DNA of 64,000 nucleotides from an uncultured Pseudomonadota bacterium (GCA_947307295.1 CAMZIQ010000002.1:144621-208620), one strand, 5' to 3'; positions 47,279 to 56,797 are shown, counted from the first letter of the stretch. Numbers and translations are program-made. The notes: a model not told the origin generated them from the sequence alone.

Positions 47279-47989
47279 ATGGATTTGCTGATAAAAGGTT
47301 CAACAGAATTAAACAAAATGTTTGCAGCATTACAAAATACTGCGACTGGTTTACGTCACGATTTTGGCGAAGTTGAAAATTTACAGCAATCATTGAAAAG
47401 TGCTCGTGATTTTGTGGCTAAGGCAGCAGCCAGAATCGAAGAAAGCATTTTATCCGATTTACAATTGGTTCGCCCAAGTGCTGGTTTGTTGACTCCAGAT
47501 GTGTCAAAGGCTGGTGACGGTCGCGATGAATTTGTGTTGGCTCTTTCTGGTGCGGCGAATTTTGTTCGTGGAAACGCTCATTTTGCAATATCTTTGGCTT
47601 TGCGTAATAACGGTGAAACCAAAATTGCTTTGGTGTATTCCCCAATAGACGAAAGATTGTATTATGCTGAATTGGGACGGGGTGCATATGTGTTTTCCGC
47701 ATATCATTCTGAAAAAATACGTGTTTCTAATCTGGTTGAGCCAGCAGATTTGACAATTGGTTATAACACAAATGGTATTCGTCCAATAATTGCGGGTGTT
47801 GCACGTGAAACAGGTTGTCCTGCATTAGATTTGGCATGGGTTGCGGCTGGAAAATTGGATGCGTTTGTTTCGGACCCTATTGATTACGCTGAAATTGCTG
47901 CGGGTGAATTATTAATTCGCGAAGCTGGCGGAAAATTATTCGAAAACGGTGGTGATATAATCGCCACGAATGGTAAGGTAGAATTATAA
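47279..47989 (+). CDS. Inositol-monophosphatase-fold protein with lost metal-binding motif, 236 aa
   Basis: The overall pattern is IMPase/SuhB. ANFVRGNAHFAISLAL aligns with the segment after the DPLDGTxNF motif, and IDYAEIAAGELLIREAGG aligns with the C-terminal WDxAAGxLIxxEAGG motif. However, the DPxDGT position reads LALSGA, so both catalytic aspartates are gone. The upstream glutamate pair is not visible either. The enzyme is therefore probably inactive as a phosphatase and may keep a regulatory or structural role. The ATG at 47279 is preferred over the TTG at 47261. A terminator follows. Confidence 0.75.
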   Translation: MDLLIKGSTELNKMFAALQNTATGLRHDFGEVENLQQSLKSARDFVAKAAARIEESILSDLQLVRPSAGLLTPDVSKAGDGRDEFVLALSGAANFVRGNAHFAISLALRNNGETKIALVYSPIDERLYYAELGRGAYVFSAYHSEKIRVSNLVEPADLTIGYNTNGIRPIIAGVARETGCPALDLAWVAAGKLDAFVSDPIDYAEIAAGELLIREAGGKLFENGGDIIATNGKVEL

Positions 47990-47997
47990 ATAAGAAA

Positions 47998-48021
47998 GAC
48001 CGACAGTTGTCGGTTTTTTTA
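47998..48021 (+). terminator. Rho-independent terminator
   Basis: ACCGACA and TGTCGGT stem with a short loop and seven T. Confidence 0.85.
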
Positions 48022-48075
48022 AATATGTAAAACCATTGCTTGCAAAGTTTAAATATTTAACATAAAATTAAATTT

Positions 48076-50124
48076 ATGAAATATAAAAAATATCTGAAAA
48101 TATTTATTAATTTTATTTTCTGGTGCATCGTTGCGGGCATTGCTGGTTTGGCGGCTTTGATTCTGATTTATGGGCATGATTTACCTGATTACAAGAATTT
48201 GGCAACTTATACACCACCTGTGGCAACACGTTTATATGCAAGTGACGGTTCTTTGTTAATCGAATATGCCGAAGAAAGACGCGTGTTTATTGATTTTGAA
48301 GATATGCCGCCACAATTGGTAAACGCCTTTATCGCTGCTGAAGATCAAAATTTTTGGACTCACCCAGGGATTGATGTCCAAGGTATCGTTCGTGCCAGTT
48401 TCAACAATGGTATGAAAATGTTGGGTTTTGATACAAAATTTACTGGTGCATCTACAATAACTCAACAGGTTGCAAAAAATTTCTTTTTATCTTCGGACAG
48501 AACAATTTCTAGAAAGGTCAAAGAAGCCATCCTCGCTTTGCGGCTTGAACGCAGTTTTTCCAAAAAACATATAATGACATTATATCTTAATGAAATCTTT
48601 TTGGGTGCGCGTGCTTATGGTGTTGGATCCGCTGCATTGATGTATTTTAATAAGCCTGTGAAAGATTTAAGTTTGGCTGAATGTGCATTTTTGGCATCTC
48701 TGCCAAAGGCACCAAACGACAGAAACCGCGCCGTGGAACGCAGAAATTATGTTTTAAAACGTATGGTAAGTGATGGTTATATTACAAAAGAAGAAGCCAC
48801 CATCGCTGCCAATGAACCTTTGAATATTAATTCTGGTTTTACTGCGCAAATGGAACCAGAATTTCAATATTTTGCAGAAGACGTAAGACGCAATTTGTTG
48901 GAAAAGATTGGACGTGAAACATTGTATAATCAGGGGCTTTATATAAAAACCACGATTATTCCTGAATATCAACGTGCTGCCACCGCTGCTTTGAATAAAG
49001 AATTGGATGCATATAATAGCGGGAAATCTGCCAAAGAACCAAAATTACAAGGGGCGATTATCGCGATGAATCCACATACTGGACGTATTGTTGCAATGTC
49101 TGGTGGTCGTTCTTTCAGGGAAAGTTCTTTTAATCGTGCAACCCAGGCATATCGTCAAATTGGTTCTACTATAAAACCATTTGTGTATTTGGCTGCGCTG
49201 GAAAAAGGATACAGCCCAGAAAGTTTAATTTTAGATGCTCCGATTGTTGGATGGCGTGAAAATAATAAAGAATGGCGACCGGAAAATTACGATAGAAAGT
49301 TTTTGGGTAATATCCCTTTGCGTTTTGCATTGGAAACTTCACGTAATGTCCCAGCAGTCCGTTTAATAGAACAAATTGGGGTTCGTGATGCTATTGATGC
49401 TGCTCAACGATTTGGTGTTTATCCAAAAGATTTAAAGTCTATGAATGAATCGTTGGCTTTGGGAAGTGGGGAAACAACTTTGCAAAAATTGGTGTTGGGT
49501 TATTCTGCGTTCGTTAATGGTGGACATGCGATTGAACCAAAAATGATAGATTATATCGAAGACAGATATGGTAATGTTATCGGCGGACAAAAACATCAAC
49601 AAATTGAATGGAATTCGTCTTTGTTGCCACCTGATTCATCTGAAAAGTCAGAACCTTTGTCTGATGCGCAAAGTTTGTATCAGTTGGTATCTATTTTACA
49701 AGGTGTCGTTGAACGCGGAACTGGTAAACAGGCTCGTGTTGAAGGTCATACAATTGCCGGCAAAACAGGAACAACGAATGATGTCAAAGATGTTTGGTTT
49801 GTTGGTTTTTCCAAAAATTTAATAGCTGGTGTTTATTTGGGATATGATACCCCAAAATCTTTGGGCAAAGGGGCTGGTTCTCATATGGCAGCACGTGTTT
49901 TTGCTGATTTTATGCGTGTTGCGTTGAAAAATGAAAGTAATCAACCGTTTCCTGTGCCAGATGGGTTAAGTTTTGTTCGGGTAAATAGAAATACTGGTGT
50001 TGCCGCTTCTCAAGATCCAAATGGCGTTATTATAAATGAAGTTTTCAAGCCTGGTCAAACACCAAATCAAATTCAAAATGTCGAAACCGTGACTGAAAAA
50101 CCAGTTGTTGGTGGAATATTTTAA
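48076..50124 (+). CDS. mrcA: Penicillin-binding protein 1A (bifunctional transglycosylase/transpeptidase)
   Basis: A class A PBP of 682 residues that polymerises lipid II and cross-links peptidoglycan. One N-terminal membrane anchor spans residues about 13-32. The GT51 domain has AAEDQNFW with catalytic Glu near 89 and FTGASTITQQVAKN. The transpeptidase domain has STIK (Ser near 364), SRN (near 422) and KTGTT (near 563), all intact. The length is a little short of the family's 750-850 residues, so OB-like inserts are reduced. It lies upstream of mraY-ftsW-murG on the same strand. Confidence 0.93.
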   Translation: MKYKKYLKIFINFIFWCIVAGIAGLAALILIYGHDLPDYKNLATYTPPVATRLYASDGSLLIEYAEERRVFIDFEDMPPQLVNAFIAAEDQNFWTHPGIDVQGIVRASFNNGMKMLGFDTKFTGASTITQQVAKNFFLSSDRTISRKVKEAILALRLERSFSKKHIMTLYLNEIFLGARAYGVGSAALMYFNKPVKDLSLAECAFLASLPKAPNDRNRAVERRNYVLKRMVSDGYITKEEATIAANEPLNINSGFTAQMEPEFQYFAEDVRRNLLEKIGRETLYNQGLYIKTTIIPEYQRAATAALNKELDAYNSGKSAKEPKLQGAIIAMNPHTGRIVAMSGGRSFRESSFNRATQAYRQIGSTIKPFVYLAALEKGYSPESLILDAPIVGWRENNKEWRPENYDRKFLGNIPLRFALETSRNVPAVRLIEQIGVRDAIDAAQRFGVYPKDLKSMNESLALGSGETTLQKLVLGYSAFVNGGHAIEPKMIDYIEDRYGNVIGGQKHQQIEWNSSLLPPDSSEKSEPLSDAQSLYQLVSILQGVVERGTGKQARVEGHTIAGKTGTTNDVKDVWFVGFSKNLIAGVYLGYDTPKSLGKGAGSHMAARVFADFMRVALKNESNQPFPVPDGLSFVRVNRNTGVAASQDPNGVIINEVFKPGQTPNQIQNVETVTEKPVVGGIF

Positions 50125-50184
50125 AAATATATGTTTATATTCGTTTTTTTATGATAAAATAGTCGCATAAAGAAAGGAGTTTTT

Positions 50185-51318
50185 ATGCTGACAGATTTTT
50201 TACTTGGACGTGGTTTTAATTTTTTTGCCAGTGGTTGGACACAGTTTTCTGCTGCGTTTGGAATGGCATTTATGATAATGATTGTTTTTGGTCGTGGTTT
50301 TGTCAGATTGATGCATAAAATCCAAGGCAAAGGGCAACCTATAAGTGAAAATGTTCCTGTTGAACACCTTAAAAAAGCCGGCACTCCATCGATGGGTGGA
50401 ATATTAATTTTGATTTCTATATTTGTTGCATCACTTTTGTTTATGCCGATGCATAATTCAACAGGTTGGATTGCTTTGTCTTCGTTGTTGATGTTTGGCG
50501 CAATTGGTTTTGCTGATGATTATAAAAAGATAAGCAGCCAATCAAAAAAAGCATCAAATGGTTTGTCACCGTCAATGCGTTTGTTATTAGAAGCTGTTTG
50601 TGTTGCAGTTCTGGCATATTTTATTAATAGAACAATGCCAGGTTATGTTCCAAAGTTGTCTATTGTTTTGGGTTCCAGTATTGAATGGGCTTTGAATACG
50701 TGGAACATTGGATATTTGTTTGGTATTCCTTTGACTTGTGGTTTTTTGTATTATATTTTTGCATATTTTGTAATATGCGGTTCTGCAAATGCTACAAATA
50801 TCACAGATGGTTTAGATGGGATGTTGGCGAAATTATATATGCCAGTTTTAATAGTTTTGGTTGTGGCGCTTTACGGCGCAACCAGAACAGGTTTTATGGA
50901 TGCAGTATTATTTTTGCCAGAAACAAGCGCACTTTATGGTGTTCTGGGCGCGGTATTTGGTGCAGTACTTGGATTTTTATGGTTTAATGCTAAACCAGCA
51001 TCTATGTTTATGGGCGATGTCGGTTCGTTGGCGTTGGGTGGTTTTATGGGAACTGTTGCGATGTTGCTTAAATCAGAAATTATCATGGGTGTCGCAGCAG
51101 GTATGATGGTTTTAATTTTATTATCTTCTTTTATACAAACAATGTTTTTCAAAATCACAAAGAAAATAACTGGTTCGGGTCGGCGTATCTTTTTGCGTGC
51201 GCCATTACACCATCATTTTGAAGAACTTGGTTGGTGCGAATCAAAAATCGTAGACAGATTTTTTGTGATATCTATTCTGTTTTCTGGTTTGGCTTTGATT
51301 TTGTTAAAATTTGCATAA
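50185..51318 (+). CDS. mraY: Phospho-N-acetylmuramoyl-pentapeptide transferase
   Basis: MraY transfers phospho-MurNAc-pentapeptide to undecaprenyl phosphate, forming lipid I at the inner membrane. The 377-residue polytopic protein shows FADDYKK (about residue 112), ANATNITDGLDG (about 205), FMGDVGSLALGG (about 275) and RAPLHHHFEELGW (about 335), all diagnostic. An AAAGGAG site precedes the ATG. It is followed 13 bp downstream by ftsW; murD, which usually lies between them in the dcw cluster, is missing here. Confidence 0.97.
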   Translation: MLTDFLLGRGFNFFASGWTQFSAAFGMAFMIMIVFGRGFVRLMHKIQGKGQPISENVPVEHLKKAGTPSMGGILILISIFVASLLFMPMHNSTGWIALSSLLMFGAIGFADDYKKISSQSKKASNGLSPSMRLLLEAVCVAVLAYFINRTMPGYVPKLSIVLGSSIEWALNTWNIGYLFGIPLTCGFLYYIFAYFVICGSANATNITDGLDGMLAKLYMPVLIVLVVALYGATRTGFMDAVLFLPETSALYGVLGAVFGAVLGFLWFNAKPASMFMGDVGSLALGGFMGTVAMLLKSEIIMGVAAGMMVLILLSSFIQTMFFKITKKITGSGRRIFLRAPLHHHFEELGWCESKIVDRFFVISILFSGLALILLKFA

Positions 51319-51331
51319 AGTGGGTATAAAA

Positions 51332-52477
51332 ATGTTAAGAATCACGCGTGGCGAAGAAAGTAGATTAACAAGCTGGTATTTCGAAATAGACCGCGGTTTG
51401 TTGGGATTGATTTTATTGTTAATAGTAATCGGTGCATTAACAATGATTACTGCGGGTTCTGCAGAAGCTGCCAAAATGGGGCAACCATGGTTCTTTTTTA
51501 TTAAAAAAGCATTTCCTGCATACGTGTTGGGTTTGTTTTGTTTGTTTGGGTGCAGTATGTTAAGCAAGCAAAGTATTATCAAAATATCGATTGGTTGTTT
51601 GGTTTTGGGGATTATAGGTTTGCTTATTACATTGGCGCATCCTGTTGTTGTAAAGGGTAGTGCGCGTTGGGCTCATATTGGCGGTTTTGGTTTTATGCCA
51701 GCAGACGTATTAAAACCAGCTTTGATAATTTTAACGGCTTGGTTTTTGAATAAAATGCGAAACTTGTACGGTAGTGATATCTTTCTTAACAAAGAAGCAT
51801 GGCGTGCCAAATGGATAAGTTGGTGGCCATACGTTGTTATATTTTGTTTGTGTTTGCTGGTATTTTTTAAACACCCAGATATTGGTAATATGATTCTTTA
51901 TTTTTGTGTTTTTGGTGTAATGTTATTTGTTGCTGGATTACCATGGAAACTTATGCCGTTATTTGGTGGCGCATTGGCATTATTGGGTACAGTTGCTATT
52001 TTAACCAAAGCACACGTTCGTGAACGTTTTTATCATATATTTGATGTAGACAGATGGTCTCAGGCTTGGTATTCAATTAATTCCATTAAACATGGTGGTC
52101 TGTTGGGCAGCGGTTCAGATGCTTATGTCAAAGATGTTTTGCCTGAATCAACAAATGACTTTGTGTATTCTGCCATAGCAGAAGATTGGGGCGCAGTAGG
52201 CTGTATTGCTTTGGTATTGCTGTTGTTGTTAGTGTTGAATAAATTGATTAAGCACGCAATACATGCTCGTGAAGATTTTGTTGTTTACGCCATTGCTGGT
52301 ACAGCGGCTTTGTTTGGCGGACAAATTTGTTTTAATTTGATGACGGCTTTGCATTTGGTAATAAGCAAAGGAATGACTTTGCCGTTTATATCGTATGGTG
52401 GTGTATCTTTCGTCACTTTCTGTGTAGTATTTGGTATGATGCTAGCATTAATTCGTGAAGATACATGGAATAAATAA
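51332..52477 (+). CDS. ftsW: SEDS-family peptidoglycan polymerase FtsW
   Basis: FtsW polymerises lipid II at the septum with its cognate class B PBP. The 381-residue protein has about ten membrane helices. LPESTNDFVYSAIAEDWG (about residue 265) and ISKGMTLPFISYGG (about 343) are SEDS hallmarks. The ATG at 51332 has an AAGTGGG site; the frame extends seven codons upstream into the mraY stop region. The neighbours mraY and murG support FtsW over RodA. Confidence 0.93.
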   Translation: MLRITRGEESRLTSWYFEIDRGLLGLILLLIVIGALTMITAGSAEAAKMGQPWFFFIKKAFPAYVLGLFCLFGCSMLSKQSIIKISIGCLVLGIIGLLITLAHPVVVKGSARWAHIGGFGFMPADVLKPALIILTAWFLNKMRNLYGSDIFLNKEAWRAKWISWWPYVVIFCLCLLVFFKHPDIGNMILYFCVFGVMLFVAGLPWKLMPLFGGALALLGTVAILTKAHVRERFYHIFDVDRWSQAWYSINSIKHGGLLGSGSDAYVKDVLPESTNDFVYSAIAEDWGAVGCIALVLLLLLVLNKLIKHAIHAREDFVVYAIAGTAALFGGQICFNLMTALHLVISKGMTLPFISYGGVSFVTFCVVFGMMLALIREDTWNK

Positions 52478-52491
52478 TTGGGGGTAGATTG

Positions 52492-53538
52492 ATGAAAATA
52501 TGGATAGCAACAGGTGGTACAGGTGGACATGTTTTTCCAGCATTAAGTGTCGCAACAGAATTGGCAAAACGTGGACATAAAATAACAATTTCTTGTGATG
52601 GGCGTGTGACCAAGATGGTCCGTGAAGGCAAGCCGAACAATGCGCGTATGGCTTTTGTTTGGGCTTCGGGCGTTGGTGCTAAATCGAAAATAAAACAAAT
52701 GATTGCGCTGTCAAAGATAGGTATATCTGCGGTTGCATTGATTTTGCGTTTTATGATTTTCAGACCACAACGTTTGGTTGCTTTTGGTGGATACGCTTCT
52801 GTTCCAGCAGTATTTGCTGCGCACGTATGGAAAATACCAACATATTTGCATGAACAAAATGCGGCGATTGGGCGCGCTAATAAATTTGCTTTGCGCTGGG
52901 TGAAAACTTTGATGACCAGTTTTGAAACAGTTAATGATTTACCGAAACAAAGCAAAGTTCATGTTGTTTACACAGGTTTGCCAGTCCGTGATGATTTTAT
53001 CAAAAATGCGAATTCACCATTAAAACATGAAAACAAAATTTTGGTGACAGGTGGTTCACTCGGTGCACAAATTTTGGATGAAATAGTTCCAATGGCTGTA
53101 AAAGAAATGAAGAACAAGAAAATATTTATAACCCATCAAACACGTCCAGAAAATGTGGAAAAATTGCAAAGGTTTTACGCAGAACACAAAATTCACGCAA
53201 ACGTGTTGTCGTTTATTCGAGATATGTCGTCTGCGATTGTCGATGCAGATTTAGTAATCGGGCGCAGCGGTGCCAGCACAGTAGTAGAACTTGAAACTAT
53301 CGGTCGTCCTGCGATATTGGTTCCATTAAATATCAATCCAGACCAAGCGGCGAATGCAGCGGCTTTTGAAAAGTTGGGTGGTGGTTTTGCGGTGGCTCAG
53401 GATAAATTTTCGTCTAAATGGTTATCATCGACAATGGATGAATTGTTTGAAAATCCAGCACGATTGGACAAGATGGCAAAAAAAGCATACGTTGAAAATC
53501 TAGCGGTGAAAAAAATCGCAGATACCGTGATAAAATAA
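52492..53538 (+). CDS. murG: Undecaprenyl-diphospho-muramoylpentapeptide beta-N-acetylglucosaminyltransferase
   Basis: MurG converts lipid I to lipid II on the cytoplasmic face of the inner membrane. GTGGTGGHVFPA at residues 8-18 is the glycine-rich acceptor loop, HEQNAAIGRANK is near 123, and GRSGASTVVEL (about 258) with GRPAILVPL forms the UDP-GlcNAc site. Length 348 is normal. The ATG at 52492 behind GGGGGTAG is preferred to a TTG one codon earlier. Fourteen bases after ftsW, so cotranscribed. Confidence 0.96.
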   Translation: MKIWIATGGTGGHVFPALSVATELAKRGHKITISCDGRVTKMVREGKPNNARMAFVWASGVGAKSKIKQMIALSKIGISAVALILRFMIFRPQRLVAFGGYASVPAVFAAHVWKIPTYLHEQNAAIGRANKFALRWVKTLMTSFETVNDLPKQSKVHVVYTGLPVRDDFIKNANSPLKHENKILVTGGSLGAQILDEIVPMAVKEMKNKKIFITHQTRPENVEKLQRFYAEHKIHANVLSFIRDMSSAIVDADLVIGRSGASTVVELETIGRPAILVPLNINPDQAANAAAFEKLGGGFAVAQDKFSSKWLSSTMDELFENPARLDKMAKKAYVENLAVKKIADTVIK

Positions 53539-53555
53539 ATTTCAATCTGTTTTTA

Positions 53556-53688
53556 ACCCCTCATCCCGTCCGTCACCGTAGCCGAATGGGGTTAGTTCTC
53601 TCCTTGGAACCCGCACCGCACTATAATTCCCCCTTTGGAGGGGGAGAGCCTGCAAGGCGGGGGAGGGGGGCCGCAGGGTGAGGGAGGT
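53556..53688. repeat. GC-rich palindromic repeat between murG and the LRR surface gene
   Basis: ACCCCTCATCCCGTCCG, CCCCCTTTGGAGGGGG palindrome, GCCTGCAAGGCGGGGGAGG and CCGCAGGGTGAGGGAGG. The same vocabulary is used in the 29392-30410 and 32398 arrays. Confidence 0.8.
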
Positions 53689-53777
53689 TAACAAGACGCA
53701 AAAAATTATTTTTCCAAAACGATTTAAAAAACACTTTACATAAACATTTAATTCATACTAACATTAAGACATCAGGA
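53689..53777 (+). promoter_or_regulatory. Conserved 89-bp promoter block, copy 1 (surface-protein genes)
   Basis: TAACAAGACGCAAAAAATTA... through to ACATCAGGA, almost identical to 61472-61560. It includes TTTACA (53735-53740), an 18-bp spacer and TAACAT (53759-53764). Both copies precede InlB-repeat surface-protein genes. Confidence 0.7.
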
Positions 53778-53803
53778 GAGTATTCTTGCTGGGTGTCGAA
53801 GCC

Positions 53804-53876
53804 CATTTGATGTTCGTCTTAATCTAGACGTAAAAAGCGTATATTGTTTTTTTGATTAAAGGAAGGGCATCAAATG
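53804..53876 (+). promoter_or_regulatory. Leader inverted repeat that can cover the start codon
   Basis: CATTTGATG (53804-53812) is the exact reverse complement of CATCAAATG (53868-53876), whose last three bases are the start codon. Between them CGTCT-TAATCT-AGACG forms a small hairpin. Pairing in the mRNA would hide the start codon next to the AAAGGAAGG site. Confidence 0.5.
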
Positions 53877-55448
53877 AGACATTTTCTGACCAGATTTTTC
53901 ACATGTATGATTGTGTGTGTGGGATTGTTGTTTGGCATATTTGATTTGGCGCAAGCTGCTACATATTCATTTACTATCACAACGACCAATCTATCAGCTG
54001 GTGATTCGGTTACTTTTTCTATTGGGGCTGCAGGTACTTTTTATATAGATTGTGGTAATGGTAGTGCAAATAGCGGAACAATTACAAAACAAGATGCTAG
54101 CAACGGTAATTATTTTTGTAATTATCCTTCTAGAGGTGGGGTAAAAACTATAAGAATTGGCGGAACTGCAACAGCTTATAATTCTTCGTATTCTGTGGGT
54201 GCGATAAAATTTACATCTCCCCAACTTATGGCGTCAATTTCAGGTAACTTATCTACAATATTTCCATATCTTGGAGCAGATTTGACACAAAGCCCCCGTT
54301 TTTATCAAACATTTTTAAATTTTTCTAATTTAACATCAATTCCAGATACATTATTTAGTGGATATACGAATGGGGGAGCATATATGTTCTCCAATACATT
54401 TTCTCGTTGTACAGGCTTAACATCAATACCAGAAAATTTATTTTCATTTGGTAATAACAATGTTTCAGGACAAGATTATATGTTTTATAGTACATTTAAT
54501 GGTTGTACGGGTTTAACATCAATACCTGCTGGGTTGTTTTCGCACGTTACAACTAGTGCACCAGGCATGTTTAGTTATACTTTTGCGTATGATTCTGGAT
54601 TGACGTCGATACCAGAAAATTTATTTTCATTTGGTAATAACAATGTTTCAGGACAAGATCAGATGTTTCGAAGTACGTTTGAACAGTGTACCGGTTTGGT
54701 ATCAATACCTTCCGGATTGTTTTCGCGCATTACGACATCTGGGGGGAGGATGTTTGACAGTACATTTATGAATTGTACTGGGTTAACATCATTACCGGCA
54801 AATTTATTTTCAAATTTGACAACCTTTGCTGGTTCCATGTTTCGATATGCGTTTCGTTATTGTACGGGATTAACAGGGTATATCCCTCCATCAATGTTTT
54901 CTGGGTTAATTGCGAATGGTGTGTCCGCATCTAACATGTTTCAAAATACGTTTGACGGTAGTGGTTTGACGACCAGTTGTGCTACTTATAACAAATCTCA
55001 ATATATAACTGGATATGAATCTCGGTGGAATAGCAAGGTTTCGTGCGGAACAGAATATACTGTCACGTATGCATGTGGTGATGGAATTGGAACCGCACCA
55101 ACAACAAATACCAGCGCGATATTTGATGGTTTGTTTACCCCAGCGGCAAATACTTGTACAGGACTATCTGGATATGGAAGTTTTGCTGGTTGGGCGGTAA
55201 GTGGCACCAATGATGTAAAACCTGCTGGAACAGCGTTTACATGGAATTATAACGAAAACAAAACATTTACTGCCCAATGGACTGCAAATACAGTACCACT
55301 TAGTTGGTACAATGGCGATACGCAATTAACGGTTCCAAGCAATGCACAATCTTGTGAATATGGTGGAACCATGACTTTACCGTCAACACCAATAGCTCCA
55401 GAAACAGGTCTGGCATTTGATGGTTGGACGATAAAAGTTATTGAATGA
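53874..55448 (+). CDS. Surface protein with leucine-rich-type repeats and InlB B-repeats, 524 aa
   Basis: A signal peptide ends near AQAAT (residue 28). A beta-rich N-terminal domain (to about 150) is followed by seven repeats of about 31-37 residues on the pattern GLTSIPxxLFS...MFxxTFxxCT. Two of these are almost identical at DNA level (near 54425 and 54609). The C-terminal about 130 residues have InlB B-type repeats (YTVTYACGDG..., FAGWAVSGTND, FTWNYNENKTFTAQW) with cysteine pairs. The LRR-like part resembles BspA-type surface proteins. Adhesion is the usual role; here it is inference. Its promoter block is shared with the gene at 61652. Confidence 0.83.
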   Translation: MRHFLTRFFTCMIVCVGLLFGIFDLAQAATYSFTITTTNLSAGDSVTFSIGAAGTFYIDCGNGSANSGTITKQDASNGNYFCNYPSRGGVKTIRIGGTATAYNSSYSVGAIKFTSPQLMASISGNLSTIFPYLGADLTQSPRFYQTFLNFSNLTSIPDTLFSGYTNGGAYMFSNTFSRCTGLTSIPENLFSFGNNNVSGQDYMFYSTFNGCTGLTSIPAGLFSHVTTSAPGMFSYTFAYDSGLTSIPENLFSFGNNNVSGQDQMFRSTFEQCTGLVSIPSGLFSRITTSGGRMFDSTFMNCTGLTSLPANLFSNLTTFAGSMFRYAFRYCTGLTGYIPPSMFSGLIANGVSASNMFQNTFDGSGLTTSCATYNKSQYITGYESRWNSKVSCGTEYTVTYACGDGIGTAPTTNTSAIFDGLFTPAANTCTGLSGYGSFAGWAVSGTNDVKPAGTAFTWNYNENKTFTAQWTANTVPLSWYNGDTQLTVPSNAQSCEYGGTMTLPSTPIAPETGLAFDGWTIKVIE

Positions 55449-55540
55449 TACGGCAAAATATAAAAATAAAAACACTTTCATTTTTTGCTTGATTGGGTTT
55501 TTAGATTTGTTCTATCATGTCGTTGAAGGAAGGAAAGAAT

Positions 55541-56797
55541 ATGCAACGTTTCTCGTTCTTTTTATTATGCATGATATGCGCAAATGTCGCGAATTCTGCG
55601 TATTTGCCGGTTGTCGATGTTTCACATGGAACTGTTTCTGCACGTGCTGCTTTTGGTGAAGAAATCGCACCAGTTATAAAACAAGAAACGAAAAACGTTG
55701 CCTCTGTTCCGCAAAAGGTTGAAAAAAAAGTTGTCGCACGCAGCGCAAAAAAATCTGTTGCTAATAATAATGTGACAAATGGTGATGTGTTGCGTCCAAA
55801 TCGTCCACGTTCTGATTTGTGGGCGCGAAGCGGTGATACACCTTTGCGTATGCCACGCATGGATGAAATTGCTGTTCTGGATTCCGATGCTGTTTTACCC
55901 GAAGAAACTTTGGAAACCAAACCGGTAAGGGTTGCTCAAAGAAACGTTCGTGATGATTCTAACCGTGTCACACGTGACGAAGCTTTGAATGAATTAAAAC
56001 AGTTGCGTGCTGAAATCGCCAGATTGTCCGCATTACAACAACAAAATATCGCGCGTGCGCGTCCGGTGGCGGTGCGAACACCAATTGCTGGGGAAAGCGA
56101 TGTAAAGCCTGTTGAAAAAACAAATGGTATAAACGTTCGTCGCGAAGTTGTTCCGTCTGAAACAGAAAAAAATATTGCGGCACGTGTCACAACTGCAACT
56201 TTGGCAGAACCAAAATTTTCTTCTGTAAAAGACATGACTAAGATGTCACCAAATGAATTAAAAAAGGCTTTCAAAAAAACATATTTGTCTGAAAATAAAC
56301 ATTTATCAACTTATGAAGCAGAAGCTACCAATAATGGATTTGATACAATCAGTGATATGACGTCTTTTGCCGAAGGGTTCAGCGCTGCACGTAATCTTTC
56401 TGAAATGGATGGCGGTGTGCGCCCATTGGAAGTAAAGGTATCTTTCTTAAACGGTGATTCTGGATTGTCCCGTGAAAATTACAGATTGTTAAGTGAAACT
56501 GCTTCTATTGTTGTGAACGATCCCAGACGCGCTATTCAGGTCGCAATCCCAGAAGCCGCAACGTATAGCAAAGATTCACGTAAATTGGCTGCACGTCGTT
56601 TGGCTATTGTAGAACAGGTTTTACGCGATACTGGTATCGCAGAACAAAGAATTGTTCCTGTGCTGTCTCAACGTGATGATGATGTTTTTGTCTTGCGTAT
56701 AATTTCCAGTGATGTTTTTGAATCTTTGACTCAACAAAAACGCAATATGTTTGGTGATGATGTGTCAAAGAAAACATACAAAAGTATGGCGTGGTAA
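55541..56797 (+). CDS. Secreted protein with OmpA-like C-terminal domain, 418 aa
   Basis: ATG 55541 follows AAGGAAAG; a signal peptide ends near VANSA (residue 19). A long Ala/Val/Arg/Glu-rich region, probably disordered with a short coiled coil (LNELKQLRAEIARLSALQQQ), precedes a folded C-terminal domain (about 290-400). There VSFLNGDSGLSRENYRLL..., AARRLAIVEQVLRDTGI and EQRIVPVLSQ follow the OmpA-like peptidoglycan-binding layout, though the usual D and R ligands are not certain. Likely a periplasmic protein tethered to the wall. Its end overlaps comF by seven bases. Confidence 0.65.
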   Translation: MQRFSFFLLCMICANVANSAYLPVVDVSHGTVSARAAFGEEIAPVIKQETKNVASVPQKVEKKVVARSAKKSVANNNVTNGDVLRPNRPRSDLWARSGDTPLRMPRMDEIAVLDSDAVLPEETLETKPVRVAQRNVRDDSNRVTRDEALNELKQLRAEIARLSALQQQNIARARPVAVRTPIAGESDVKPVEKTNGINVRREVVPSETEKNIAARVTTATLAEPKFSSVKDMTKMSPNELKKAFKKTYLSENKHLSTYEAEATNNGFDTISDMTSFAEGFSAARNLSEMDGGVRPLEVKVSFLNGDSGLSRENYRLLSETASIVVNDPRRAIQVAIPEAATYSKDSRKLAARRLAIVEQVLRDTGIAEQRIVPVLSQRDDDVFVLRIISSDVFESLTQQKRNMFGDDVSKKTYKSMAW

